Program-made: the position numbers and the translations under genes
Origin: JBMNMS01 sp050953445
GTDB lineage: Bacteria > Bacillota > Clostridia > Peptostreptococcales > Anaerovoracaceae
DNA: 64,000 bases
Direction: 5' to 3'
Assembly: GCA_050953445.1 (NCBI GenBank)
Contig: JBMNMS010000001.1
Coordinates: 372,001-436,000 of the forward strand
Notes under the pieces: model-generated
What the model saw: only the letters and a program-made list of their open reading frames with translations
Told to the model about the DNA's origin: nothing
The model's database searches: none
In this document: one piece after another, positions 43,760 through 50,955 of the stretch
Position numbering within the stretch: position 1 is the stretch's first letter
Layout: each line of letters starts with the position of its first letter

Positions 43760-44223
43760 TTGTTTTCCCTTCCATCATGTAAAAGCTTTTCTATTTCGGC
43801 TACAAATGTGTTTATATCCTTAAACTGCCTGTACACGGAAGCGAATCGCACATATGCCACTTCATCGAGCCTTTTCAAGTGATCCATTATTACCTCACCT
43901 ATAACCTGGCTTTTTATTTCTTTTTCCATCATATTGTTCAATCCACGCTCAATCTCATCCACAATATCCTCGATGGCTGCCATGGGTACAGGACGCTTTT
44001 CACAAGCCTTTATAATTCCATTCAGCACTTTATTTCTATCAAAGGTTTCCCTACTACCATCCTTTTTAACTACCATAAAGAGCATCTTTTCAGCTTTTTC
44101 ATAGGTGGTGAAACGCTTTCCGCAATTATCGCATTCCCTGCGCCTCCGTATGGCATGTCCCTCCTCCGTAGGGCGGGAATCTATGACCTTCGTATCGTCA
44201 TTTTCACAGTATGGACATTTCAT
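43756..44223 (-). CDS. nrdR: Transcriptional repressor NrdR
   Basis: Nucleotide-sensing repressor of ribonucleotide reductase genes. The start at 44223 has a GGAGGAAC site and gives 155 residues, the standard length. The N-terminal zinc ribbon (CPYCENDDTKV then CDNCGKRFTTYE) and the ATP-cone (VVKKDGSRETFDRNKVLNGI) are complete. No nrd gene lies in the window, so its targets are elsewhere. Confidence 0.97.
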   Translation of the reverse strand: MKCPYCENDDTKVIDSRPTEEGHAIRRRRECDNCGKRFTTYEKAEKMLFMVVKKDGSRETFDRNKVLNGIIKACEKRPVPMAAIEDIVDEIERGLNNMMEKEIKSQVIGEVIMDHLKRLDEVAYVRFASVYRQFKDINTFVAEIEKLLHDGRENK

Positions 44224-44302
44224 CCGGGTTCCTCCTTCAATCCACAACCACTATTATCTTACCCCTTTATTTTATCCATATGTAGTGGTACATGCAAGCT
44301 TT

Positions 44303-44686
44303 TTATGCTTTATCCCCCACATCTTCGGCGTGGTCATGTGCACCCTCAGGTTCAACCGATTTGGAGGTTTCGGTTTTGATCCAGGACGTACCCTCCTCTT
44401 TCGGGTAACCCATAGGAGGATGATCCCTATCATAGGTTATTTCTCCACCTATACCAGGCAAATCTACCAGCACAACATCGGCCCCTATACGCCTTATATC
44501 CTTCCATCTGATCACGTGGTCGTCCTGAGGATTTACAAACTGCAACAGCCTGCGTCTGGTTGGAACCACAATTCCTTCTACCACTCCTTTTTCAAGGTCA
44601 ATTTCTATATCGTATACGAATCCCAGACTCTTACCGTCATATATATTGATGACTTCCTTATCCCTGATATCCTGTGTGTTTATCAT
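44303..44686 (-). CDS. YlmC/YmxH family PRC-barrel protein
   Basis: A 127-residue protein with a PRC-barrel fold (DIRDKEVINIYDGKSLGFVYDIEIDL in part), followed by a charged tail. YlmC/YmxH proteins are widespread in spore formers and lie close to sigG or nrdR; their function is unresolved. The ATG at 44686 with GGGGGG eight bases upstream is preferred over a TTG two codons earlier. The acidic/histidine-rich tail (EGAHDHAEDVGDKA) is unusual and may bind metal. Confidence 0.88.
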   Translation of the reverse strand: MINTQDIRDKEVINIYDGKSLGFVYDIEIDLEKGVVEGIVVPTRRRLLQFVNPQDDHVIRWKDIRRIGADVVLVDLPGIGGEITYDRDHPPMGYPKEEGTSWIKTETSKSVEPEGAHDHAEDVGDKA

Positions 44687-44766
44687 TTCCAATACCCCCC
44701 ATCATATAGTATGCCTTATCCTTTATATGCTCCTTAGAAGGCGAGTATGCACAAAAGGCCCTTTAC

Positions 44767-45429
44767 TCATAGTTTCAAGAGAAAGTGGCTTCTTTCAAAT
44801 TCTAAAATCCCTTCATCCCTCAGCTTACCCAGCTCACTGGACATTGCGCTCCTGTCGACACATAGGTAATCCGCCAGTTCCTGCCGGTTAAAGGGAATGT
44901 CAAAATATTTGCTCCCCGCCTCCTTTGCCTGGTCGCCTAAATAAGCAAGCAACTTCTCACGGGTGTTTCTTTGTCCCAAGATGTTAATTTTCTGTATAAG
45001 CTGGATATTTCTTTTAGCCAGAACCTTGATCATATTTTCTATGAGCTTGCTGTGGAACACGCAGCTTGAAGAGCAGGTATAGATTATTTTTTTGTAATCG
45101 ATTAAAAGGACTTCCGAGTCTTCTGAGGCCACCACGCTAACGGTAATGCTATCCATCTCTGCGCATGAATACGCCTCAGCAAAAAGTTCTCCGGGAAAAG
45201 CAGTGGCTATAATAGTCCTATTCCCCCATAAATCCTCTTTAATTATTTTAATGCTGCCGGCAAGAACAGCTCCAACGTAATCCACCTTATCTTCCGCTTG
45301 AAAAACATACTCCCCTTTTCTAAATTTGACCTTCCTGGCGGAAAGGCACTCCAGCATGGAAAGCAGGTTTTCCTTTTCTATATCCTTGAACAGGCTCATT
45401 TTTTCAAGTATGTGAAAGTACAATTCCAT
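44767..45429 (-). CDS. Crp/Fnr family transcriptional regulator
   Basis: A 220-residue regulator with an N-terminal cyclic-nucleotide-binding-like beta roll (about 10-120), a dimerisation helix and a C-terminal winged helix (FNRQELADYLCVDRSAMSSELGKLRDEG in part, near 165-195). The TCSSSC motif near 120 might bind a metal or cluster, but an FNR-type N-terminal cysteine cluster is absent and the cAMP-binding arginine is not obvious. AAGGAGG lies eight bases before the ATG at 45429. It diverges from infC; targets are unknown. Confidence 0.88.
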   Translation of the reverse strand: MELYFHILEKMSLFKDIEKENLLSMLECLSARKVKFRKGEYVFQAEDKVDYVGAVLAGSIKIIKEDLWGNRTIIATAFPGELFAEAYSCAEMDSITVSVVASEDSEVLLIDYKKIIYTCSSSCVFHSKLIENMIKVLAKRNIQLIQKINILGQRNTREKLLAYLGDQAKEAGSKYFDIPFNRQELADYLCVDRSAMSSELGKLRDEGILEFERSHFLLKL

Positions 45430-45510
45430 ATTATATCCCTCCTTGCGTTGTAAATACAACGACCTTGTTCCAGTATATTGATCCTATCCCGAATAGTCAA
45501 TAAAAAATAT

Positions 45511-45539
45511 TTGACATTTGATCCCCAATATGATATCTT
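45511..45539 (+). promoter_or_regulatory. Predicted SigA-type promoter of infC-rpmI-rplT
   Basis: TTGACA (45511-45516), 17-base spacer, TATCTT (45534-45539), followed by the leader described next. Confidence 0.6.
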
Positions 45540-45544
45540 TTCAC

Positions 45545-45662
45545 TTGTAATCAGAAAGCAGAAGTCATCCGCTTCTCACCTTGCGTCGAAAGTTGCAATG
45601 GTTAATAAAGATATTTTATGATATTTTAGCGGATACTTCTTGTAATCCGCTTATTATTTTTT
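45545..45662 (+). ncRNA. L20-type leader with attenuator upstream of infC
   Basis: The leader holds GTCATCCGCTTCTCACC followed by a TTGCGTCGAAAGTTGCAA hairpin, a pattern I associate with the Firmicutes L20 autoregulatory leader. At its end AGCGGAT (45628-45634) and ATCCGCT (45645-45651) form a terminator stem with a run of T immediately after. The upstream ATCCGCT copy (about 45575) can compete for the AGCGGAT arm, giving a terminator/antiterminator switch. Known members let ribosomal protein L20 shut off its own operon. Confidence 0.7.
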
Positions 45663-45677
45663 AGGAGGTGCAAAACA

Positions 45678-46199
45678 ATTAGCAAGGATAATCTGATCAA
45701 CGAAGAAATTCGTGATAAAGAAATCCGGGTCATTGACAGCGACGGAACCCAGCTTGGTATTATGGACCTGGAAGAGGCAATGCGGTTAGCAACAGATCGC
45801 AAGCTGGACCTGGTGAATATCGCCCCTTCAGCAAACCCTCCCGTATGCAAGATAATGGATTATGGGAAATACCGATATGAGCTTCAAAAGAAAGAAAAGG
45901 AAGCCAGGAAAAAACAAAAGATTACGCAGGTTAAAGAGATACGCCTATCCACTTTTATTGAGGAGCACGACCTTAAGGTAAAGGCCAATAATGCTATTAA
46001 GTTTCTCAAAGAAGGCGATAAGGTGAAGGTTAGTCTACGTTTCAGAGGACGGGAAAGGGATTATGTCCACGTAGGTCAAAAAGCCATGGGGCATTTTGCA
46101 GAAATCGTCTCAGATTTCGGTTCTGTGGAAAAGGCCCCTTCTGTGGAAGGGCGTAGCATGGTCATGGTTTTAGCACCAAAAAACGATAGTAAACAATAG
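45678..46199 (+). CDS. infC: Translation initiation factor IF-3, ATT start codon
   Basis: Binds the 30S subunit and checks initiator tRNA and start codon. The family N-terminus (ISKDNLINEEIRDKEIRVID) begins at an ATT at 45678, seven bases after AGGAGGTG; the first in-frame ATG (45762) would remove 28 conserved residues. A rare start codon at infC is known to allow autoregulation, since IF-3 itself rejects such codons. The 173-residue product contains NPPVCKIMDYGKYRYE and the C-terminal domain KVSLRFRGRERDYVHVG. Confidence 0.96.
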   Translation: MSKDNLINEEIRDKEIRVIDSDGTQLGIMDLEEAMRLATDRKLDLVNIAPSANPPVCKIMDYGKYRYELQKKEKEARKKQKITQVKEIRLSTFIEEHDLKVKANNAIKFLKEGDKVKVSLRFRGRERDYVHVGQKAMGHFAEIVSDFGSVEKAPSVEGRSMVMVLAPKNDSKQ

Positions 46200-46215
46200 A
46201 GGAGTGTAGATTGAA

Positions 46216-46410
46216 ATGGCAAAGATGAAGACCCATAGAGGAGCTAAAAAACGATTCAAGATTACCGGAAGCGGTAAGGTAAAGCGGCATAAAGCGTATA
46301 AGAGCCATATTCTTACTAAGAAAAGCGCCAAAAGGAAAAGAGGTCTGAGACAACCGACCATTTTAACAGCTGCCGATGAAAAAAGAATCAAGAACGCACT
46401 GGGCTTATAA
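46216..46410 (+). CDS. rpmI: 50S ribosomal protein L35
   Basis: A 64-residue very basic ribosomal protein, with the family pattern MKTHRGAKKRFKITGSGKVKR and SAKRKRGLRQ. It lies 16 bases after infC. Confidence 0.98.
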   Translation: MAKMKTHRGAKKRFKITGSGKVKRHKAYKSHILTKKSAKRKRGLRQPTILTAADEKRIKNALGL

Positions 46411-46428
46411 TTTAGGAGGTAAGAAAAG

Positions 46429-46788
46429 ATGGCAAGAGTAAAGAAGACGGTGAATGCAAAAAAAAAGCATAAGAAAATATTGAATTTGGCTAAGGGATTT
46501 TATGGCCAAAAAAGCAAGGTCTTTCGCGCCGCAAATCCAGCCGTAATGCGTTCGCTACGCTCGGCATATATTGGAAGAAAGCATAAGAAAAGAGATTATA
46601 GAAAGTTATGGATAACCAGAATCAATGCAGGTGCAAGAATTAACGGTTTATCCTATAGCAGAATGATGGATGGACTTAAAAAATCCGGCATTAACATAAA
46701 CCGTAAAATGCTTTCGGAAATGGCTATTCACGATCCTGCCGGTTTTGCACGCCTTGCAGATACCGCAAAAAATGCTATAGAAAAATAA
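46429..46788 (+). CDS. rplT: 50S ribosomal protein L20
   Basis: A 119-residue 23S rRNA-binding protein needed early in 50S assembly, and the usual repressor of its own operon through the leader upstream of infC. The family opening ARVKKTVNAKKKHKKILN and RDRRKRD-like KKRDYRKLWITRINAGAR are intact. A terminator follows, which also contains spoIIGA control elements. Confidence 0.98.
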   Translation: MARVKKTVNAKKKHKKILNLAKGFYGQKSKVFRAANPAVMRSLRSAYIGRKHKKRDYRKLWITRINAGARINGLSYSRMMDGLKKSGININRKMLSEMAIHDPAGFARLADTAKNAIEK

Positions 46789-46804
46789 ATTTCAAAAACA
46801 AGTT

Positions 46805-46837
46805 TTGACAGGATCTCCCCCCCTTAATGATTATAAT
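46805..46837 (+). promoter_or_regulatory. Predicted spoIIG-type promoter with long spacer
   Basis: TTGACA (46805-46810) and perfect TATAAT (46832-46837) lie 21 bases apart. The Bacillus spoIIG promoter has an equally abnormal spacer of about 22 and depends on Spo0A. Here TTTGACA (46804-46810) read on the other strand is TGTCAAA, one mismatch from a Spo0A box (TGTCGAA), overlapping the -35 as in Bacillus. Confidence 0.65.
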
Positions 46838-46862
46838 CAAAAGACATTAGGGGGTTTTTTTT
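46819..46862 (+). terminator. Terminator of infC-rpmI-rplT
   Basis: Arms CCCCCTTAATG (46819-46829) and CATTAGGGGG (46845-46854) with one bulge, followed by eight T. The loop contains the spoIIGA -10 element, and TAGGGGG in the 3' arm is the spoIIGA ribosome binding site. Confidence 0.85.
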
Positions 46863-47732
46863 ATGGTGGTATACGCAGAATATCTGTTTTTTGAGAATTT
46901 TTTATCAGGACTTTTTCTACTCCATGCAACCGCACTCCTTCGTGGTATTACCCCAAATAAAATGCGACTATTGGGGGGTGCAGCCCTATGCGGTTTTTAT
47001 TCTTTTACACTATTCCTTGATTTACATAACATCCTGCTTCTTTTAGTTTTGAAGGCCGGCTTTTCCTTCATCCTTCTAACCGTTGTATTTTTCCTGGACA
47101 TGAACCTTTTTCGCTCCATGAAAAATATGTACTTTTGGCGTTCCATGGGCAAATTGGCTTTAGTGTTCTACCTATGTTCCTTTGTAATGGGCGGTGTAGT
47201 AATAGGTTTACTGTATCTTTTATCAATTCCGTGTCTTACCTATAGTGGTGGTTTTTATATAGGCAATATATCCTACTGGCATGTCTACGTCGGAATGATT
47301 TTAAGTTGGTGTGGATTGCTCGTCTTATCGTCATTTTTAAAAGGAGTAATTCAAAAAAATCGAAGGGTTTTAGATGTAGAAATATCCATATTAGACAAAA
47401 GTATTGTCCTTCGCGGCATGGTGGATACAGGTAATTTCCTTTTAGACCCTATCTCCGGGAAACCGGTCTTTTTGGTTAAGGAAGACGCCCTATCAGCCTT
47501 TCCCAGAGATGATTGGAAGAGGCGCTATCGTTACATACCCTATGAGAGCATAGGCAATTCGGAAGGCTTGTTAAAAGGGCTGCGTCCCGACCGGATTATT
47601 TTGATTAAGGAAACTGTCCGTCATCCAACGGATGCTATCTTAGCCCTCTATAATGGCAATTTCTCAACGGGAAGCCATGAGGATGAATGTCAGTTATTGC
47701 TCCATCCCTCGGCCTTGGGGGATGATTTATAA
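46863..47732 (+). CDS. spoIIGA: Pro-SigE processing protease SpoIIGA
   Basis: Membrane-embedded aspartic protease that activates SigE in the mother cell. The N-terminal half (about 1-160) has five hydrophobic helices; the C-terminal cytoplasmic domain contains the catalytic VDTGNFLLDPISGKPV segment near 191-206, with the DTG triad. The 289-residue length is typical. The ATG is eight T bases after the AGGGGG of the preceding terminator stem. sigE follows after 25 bases. Confidence 0.93.
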   Translation: MVVYAEYLFFENFLSGLFLLHATALLRGITPNKMRLLGGAALCGFYSFTLFLDLHNILLLLVLKAGFSFILLTVVFFLDMNLFRSMKNMYFWRSMGKLALVFYLCSFVMGGVVIGLLYLLSIPCLTYSGGFYIGNISYWHVYVGMILSWCGLLVLSSFLKGVIQKNRRVLDVEISILDKSIVLRGMVDTGNFLLDPISGKPVFLVKEDALSAFPRDDWKRRYRYIPYESIGNSEGLLKGLRPDRIILIKETVRHPTDAILALYNGNFSTGSHEDECQLLLHPSALGDDL

Positions 47733-47757
47733 AAAGAGAGGAAGGGAGTAAGGGAAA

Positions 47758-48492
47758 ATGAAAATTATTTCCATTAGGGATTATCTTTACAATAAGCTGA
47801 GTATAGCTGCGTTGAAGAGAAAGGCAAAGCGAGGCATATTTTATATAGGGGGCAGCAGCGTTTTACCTCCCCCACTCTCCCCGGAAGCCGAGAAGCAGTT
47901 TATGAAATCATTAAATTCCAGCGATGAAAGGATTAGCAAATCAGCTAAATCCGCTCTCATCGAACATAATTTACGCCTGGTAGTTTATATTGCTAAGAAG
48001 TTTGACAATGCCGGTGTAAATATTGAGGATCTTATTTCAATAGGTACCATCGGACTAATCAAAGCTGTGAACACCTTTAATGTGGATAAAAATATTAAAC
48101 TTGCCACCTATGCCTCTCGTTGTATAGAGAATGAGATTCTTATGTACCTAAGGCATAGCAGTCGGTTCCGTTCGGAGGTGTCCTTCGATGAACCTTTAAA
48201 TGTGGACTGGGACGGTAACGAACTGTTGCTATCGGATATTTTAGGTACAGATGGGGATATAATACATACCAATTTAGAGGAGGAGGTCAACCGTGAGCTT
48301 TTGCACTATGTTCTACGCAAGCTTACCCCCAGGGAAAAACAAATAATGGAAATGCGTTTCGGCCTTATAAGCGGTATTGAAATGACTCAAAAAGAGGTTG
48401 CAGACCATATGGGGATATCCCAATCTTACATATCTCGATTGGAGAAAAAAATAATCGGCCGGCTTCAAAAAGAAATTCGAAAACTGGGATAA
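47758..48492 (+). CDS. sigE: Sporulation sigma factor SigE (pro-form)
   Basis: Early mother-cell sigma factor. The 244-residue product starts with a basic/hydrophobic pro-sequence; the FYIGGSSVLPPPLS segment (about 29-42) holds the usual cleavage area. Region 2 shows NLRLVVYIAKKFDNAG and DLISIGTIGLIKAVNTF, and region 4 KEVADHMGISQSYISRLEKK. It follows its activating protease gene and precedes sigG, the conserved spoIIG-sigG order. Confidence 0.96.
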   Translation: MKIISIRDYLYNKLSIAALKRKAKRGIFYIGGSSVLPPPLSPEAEKQFMKSLNSSDERISKSAKSALIEHNLRLVVYIAKKFDNAGVNIEDLISIGTIGLIKAVNTFNVDKNIKLATYASRCIENEILMYLRHSSRFRSEVSFDEPLNVDWDGNELLLSDILGTDGDIIHTNLEEEVNRELLHYVLRKLTPREKQIMEMRFGLISGIEMTQKEVADHMGISQSYISRLEKKIIGRLQKEIRKLG

Positions 48493-48605
48493 AATAATTA
48501 TTATTATCCTTTTCGACAGTATGAAAAAGTCCTTTGCTGCACATAAATAGTATTGATGCAAGTGTTTGCATCGGGGGGCAAAACGGAAAAGCGGGGGACC
48601 GGAAA

Positions 48606-49376
48606 ATGGCATCAAAAGTTGAGATCTGCGGCGTTAATACATCCAAATTACCCGTGTACAAGGACGTTCAAATGAAGGAAATGATCGCCAAGATAAAGGA
48701 GGGAGATAAGGAAACAAGAGATGAATTCATAAGGGGAAACTTAAGGCTGGTTTTATCTATAATTCAGCGTTTTAATAATCGTGGCGAAAATCCGGATGAT
48801 TTGTTTCAAGTAGGTTGCATCGGATTAATAAAGGCCCTAGATAATTTCGACACTTCCCACAATGTAAAATTTAGCACTTACGCTGTCCCCATGATCATAG
48901 GTGAAATAAGACGATACCTGAGAGATAATAATCCTATACGGGTCAGCAGATCCCTTAGGGACACTGCATATAGTGCTTTGCAGGTCAGAGAGAATCTTCT
49001 GAATGATAATCAAAGGGAGCCTACCATTGCAGAAATTGCTAAGGAATTGGATATTCCTTGTGAAGAGGTGGTGCTTGCTATGGATTCCATACAAGATCCC
49101 GTTTCACTATTTGAGCCAATCTTTCATGATGACGGGGATGCTATATACATTATGGATCAGGTAAAGGATCCCAAATGTAATGCGGAACGGTGGATGGATA
49201 GCATTGCATTGTCAGAAGCAATGGAAAATCTGAGCCCGAGGGAAAAGCACATACTTGATCTTAGGTTTTTTGAAGGGAAAACCCAGATGGAGGTGGCCGA
49301 AGAAATAGGTATTTCTCAGGCCCAGGTAAGCCGGTTGGAAAAAAACGCATTGAAATTCATGAGAAAATATGTCTGA
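48606..49376 (+). CDS. sigG: Forespore sigma factor SigG
   Basis: Late forespore sigma factor. The ATG at 48606, preceded by GGGGGACC, gives 256 residues; the frame is open from 48534 but the family begins with KVEICGVNTSKLPVY as here. Regions 2 (NLRLVLSIIQRFNNRGENPDDLFQVG in part), 3 and 4 (AEEIGISQAQVSRLEKNAL) are complete. The 113-base gap after sigE probably contains its own forespore promoter, but I could not place one confidently. Confidence 0.96.
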   Translation: MASKVEICGVNTSKLPVYKDVQMKEMIAKIKEGDKETRDEFIRGNLRLVLSIIQRFNNRGENPDDLFQVGCIGLIKALDNFDTSHNVKFSTYAVPMIIGEIRRYLRDNNPIRVSRSLRDTAYSALQVRENLLNDNQREPTIAEIAKELDIPCEEVVLAMDSIQDPVSLFEPIFHDDGDAIYIMDQVKDPKCNAERWMDSIALSEAMENLSPREKHILDLRFFEGKTQMEVAEEIGISQAQVSRLEKNALKFMRKYV

Positions 49377-49413
49377 TCCATGGGATTCAATTTCCCTTGA
49401 TTCCCTTTAATGT

Positions 49414-49438
49414 CCGGGGGTTCTCCCCCCGGTTTTTT
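49414..49438 (+). terminator. Terminator after sigG
   Basis: GC-rich stem CCGGGGG / CCCCCCGG with a short loop, followed by TTTTTTAT. Confidence 0.85.
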
Positions 49439-49537
49439 ATATAAAAAAAACTTTTCTGGTATTTTTACGCTATTTGTTGTAAAATTATGATATTTTAATA
49501 TATGGTAGAAGCTAATATTTTTCGGGAGGTCTCATAA

Positions 49538-50941
49538 ATGGATTATAAGCAATATGTTGAAAAAATAATAAACCGTTCCCGTACTGCCCAAAAACACATA
49601 GAAAACTACGGTCAAGAAAAAATAGATGAGCTTTGTGCAGCCATTGCCTTTACTTGCACCAGATTGACCTTTATGCAAAGAGCTTCGGAAATCCTTGTGG
49701 GTGAATCAGGTATGGGTGTTGTGGAGAATAAGGTTGGCAAAATCACCAATAAAGTCAAGGGTGTCTATAGGGATATGAAGGGAAAGAAATCCGTAGGTTG
49801 CATAGACGTAAATGAAGCTACCGGTATGTGGACTTACGCCAAACCCATGGGGGTTATCGCCGGGATAATGCCGGTAACCAACGGGGAAGCCACACCCATT
49901 TGCAAGGCCTTATTTGCCATTAAATCCCGCAATTCCATAATACTGGCCCCCCATCCCAAAGCCAAGGAAACCAATGATTATGTGGCAGCCACCATAAGGG
50001 ATGTACTAAAAAGATACAATGCTCCCCAGGACCTAATCATACCTATTGAGGGCGATTATGTCAATCTGGGTACCTATGGAGAATTGATGAAGCAGGCCGA
50101 TTTTATTCTGGCAACCGGGAGCTCAGCTTTGGTAAAGGCTGCATATAGCTCCGGCACTCCCGCCATAGGTGTAGGAACGGGAAATGTGGTATCCATAATC
50201 GATGGCACCACTGATCTCAATAAGGTGGCAGATATGATAATAATATCTAAATCTTTCGATCATGCCACAAGCTGCTCAACCGAGAACAGCCTTATAGTCC
50301 TGGAAAGTTGCTACGAAGATTTCATTAAAGCAATGGAGAAAAAAGGTGTACACCTGATAAAGAATGACACTCCCCACAAGGAAATGATGATCAAAACCCT
50401 TTGGCCAAACTCACCGGGGGATAATGTGCTAAATCGCCGGATCATCGCCCAATCGGCAGAAAAAATCGCAGAAATAGCCCAAGTTCCGGTTCCCCAGGGC
50501 ACCAGGGTTATATTAATTGAAGAAGATGGGGGCTACGATAGAAACTACCCTCTAACCGGCGAAAAATTGTCTCCCGTCGCCTGTATACGTAAATGTAAGA
50601 CCTTCGAAGAGGGGCTGGAAATGATGGAAAAAATCCTTGAATACCAGGGCCTTGGTCATAGCTGTGGAATCCATAGCTCCCTTGATGATAGGATTCATGC
50701 TTTGGCAAACCGCATAAAGGTGTGCAAGGTCTGCGTAAATGCCCCTCAGTCCCTTACTAACAGCGGTTCCTGGACTTCTGGTTTTCCCATGTCCCTTACG
50801 CTGGGCTGCGGAACATGGGGAGGAAATAGCATTTCCCACAATGCTACCTGGCGAGATCTGTTAAACTTCACATACTTATCAAAACCAATTCCGTCTACGA
50901 TGCCAACGGATGAAGAACTTTTCGACGGGAAAGAATACTGA
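49538..50941 (+). CDS. CoA-acylating aldehyde dehydrogenase family protein
   Basis: A 467-residue aldehyde dehydrogenase of the acylating type, which oxidises an aldehyde to its acyl-CoA with NAD(P)+. The catalytic cysteine lies in SFDHATSCSTENSLIV near 249, the pattern of acylating enzymes. Cofactor and structural motifs include PMGVIAGIMPVTN near 103 and ATGSSALVKAAYSSGTP near 190. It resembles acetaldehyde and sulfoacetaldehyde dehydrogenases; the true substrate is not readable. It forms a two-gene unit with the class III aminotransferase, suggesting an omega-amino acid or taurine-like substrate is first deaminated to the aldehyde. GGGAGG lies upstream. Confidence 0.82.
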   Translation: MDYKQYVEKIINRSRTAQKHIENYGQEKIDELCAAIAFTCTRLTFMQRASEILVGESGMGVVENKVGKITNKVKGVYRDMKGKKSVGCIDVNEATGMWTYAKPMGVIAGIMPVTNGEATPICKALFAIKSRNSIILAPHPKAKETNDYVAATIRDVLKRYNAPQDLIIPIEGDYVNLGTYGELMKQADFILATGSSALVKAAYSSGTPAIGVGTGNVVSIIDGTTDLNKVADMIIISKSFDHATSCSTENSLIVLESCYEDFIKAMEKKGVHLIKNDTPHKEMMIKTLWPNSPGDNVLNRRIIAQSAEKIAEIAQVPVPQGTRVILIEEDGGYDRNYPLTGEKLSPVACIRKCKTFEEGLEMMEKILEYQGLGHSCGIHSSLDDRIHALANRIKVCKVCVNAPQSLTNSGSWTSGFPMSLTLGCGTWGGNSISHNATWRDLLNFTYLSKPIPSTMPTDEELFDGKEY

Positions 50942-50955
50942 GTAGGAGAATTAAA

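Noticed and set aside
44105..44737. Open frame of 210 codons on the plus strand
   Set aside because: It lies opposite nrdR and the YlmC-like gene, both firm calls; the translation shows no recognisable domain.
48493..48605. Forespore (SigF/SigG) promoter ahead of sigG
   Set aside because: Expected on biological grounds, but no pair of elements matched well enough to place it.
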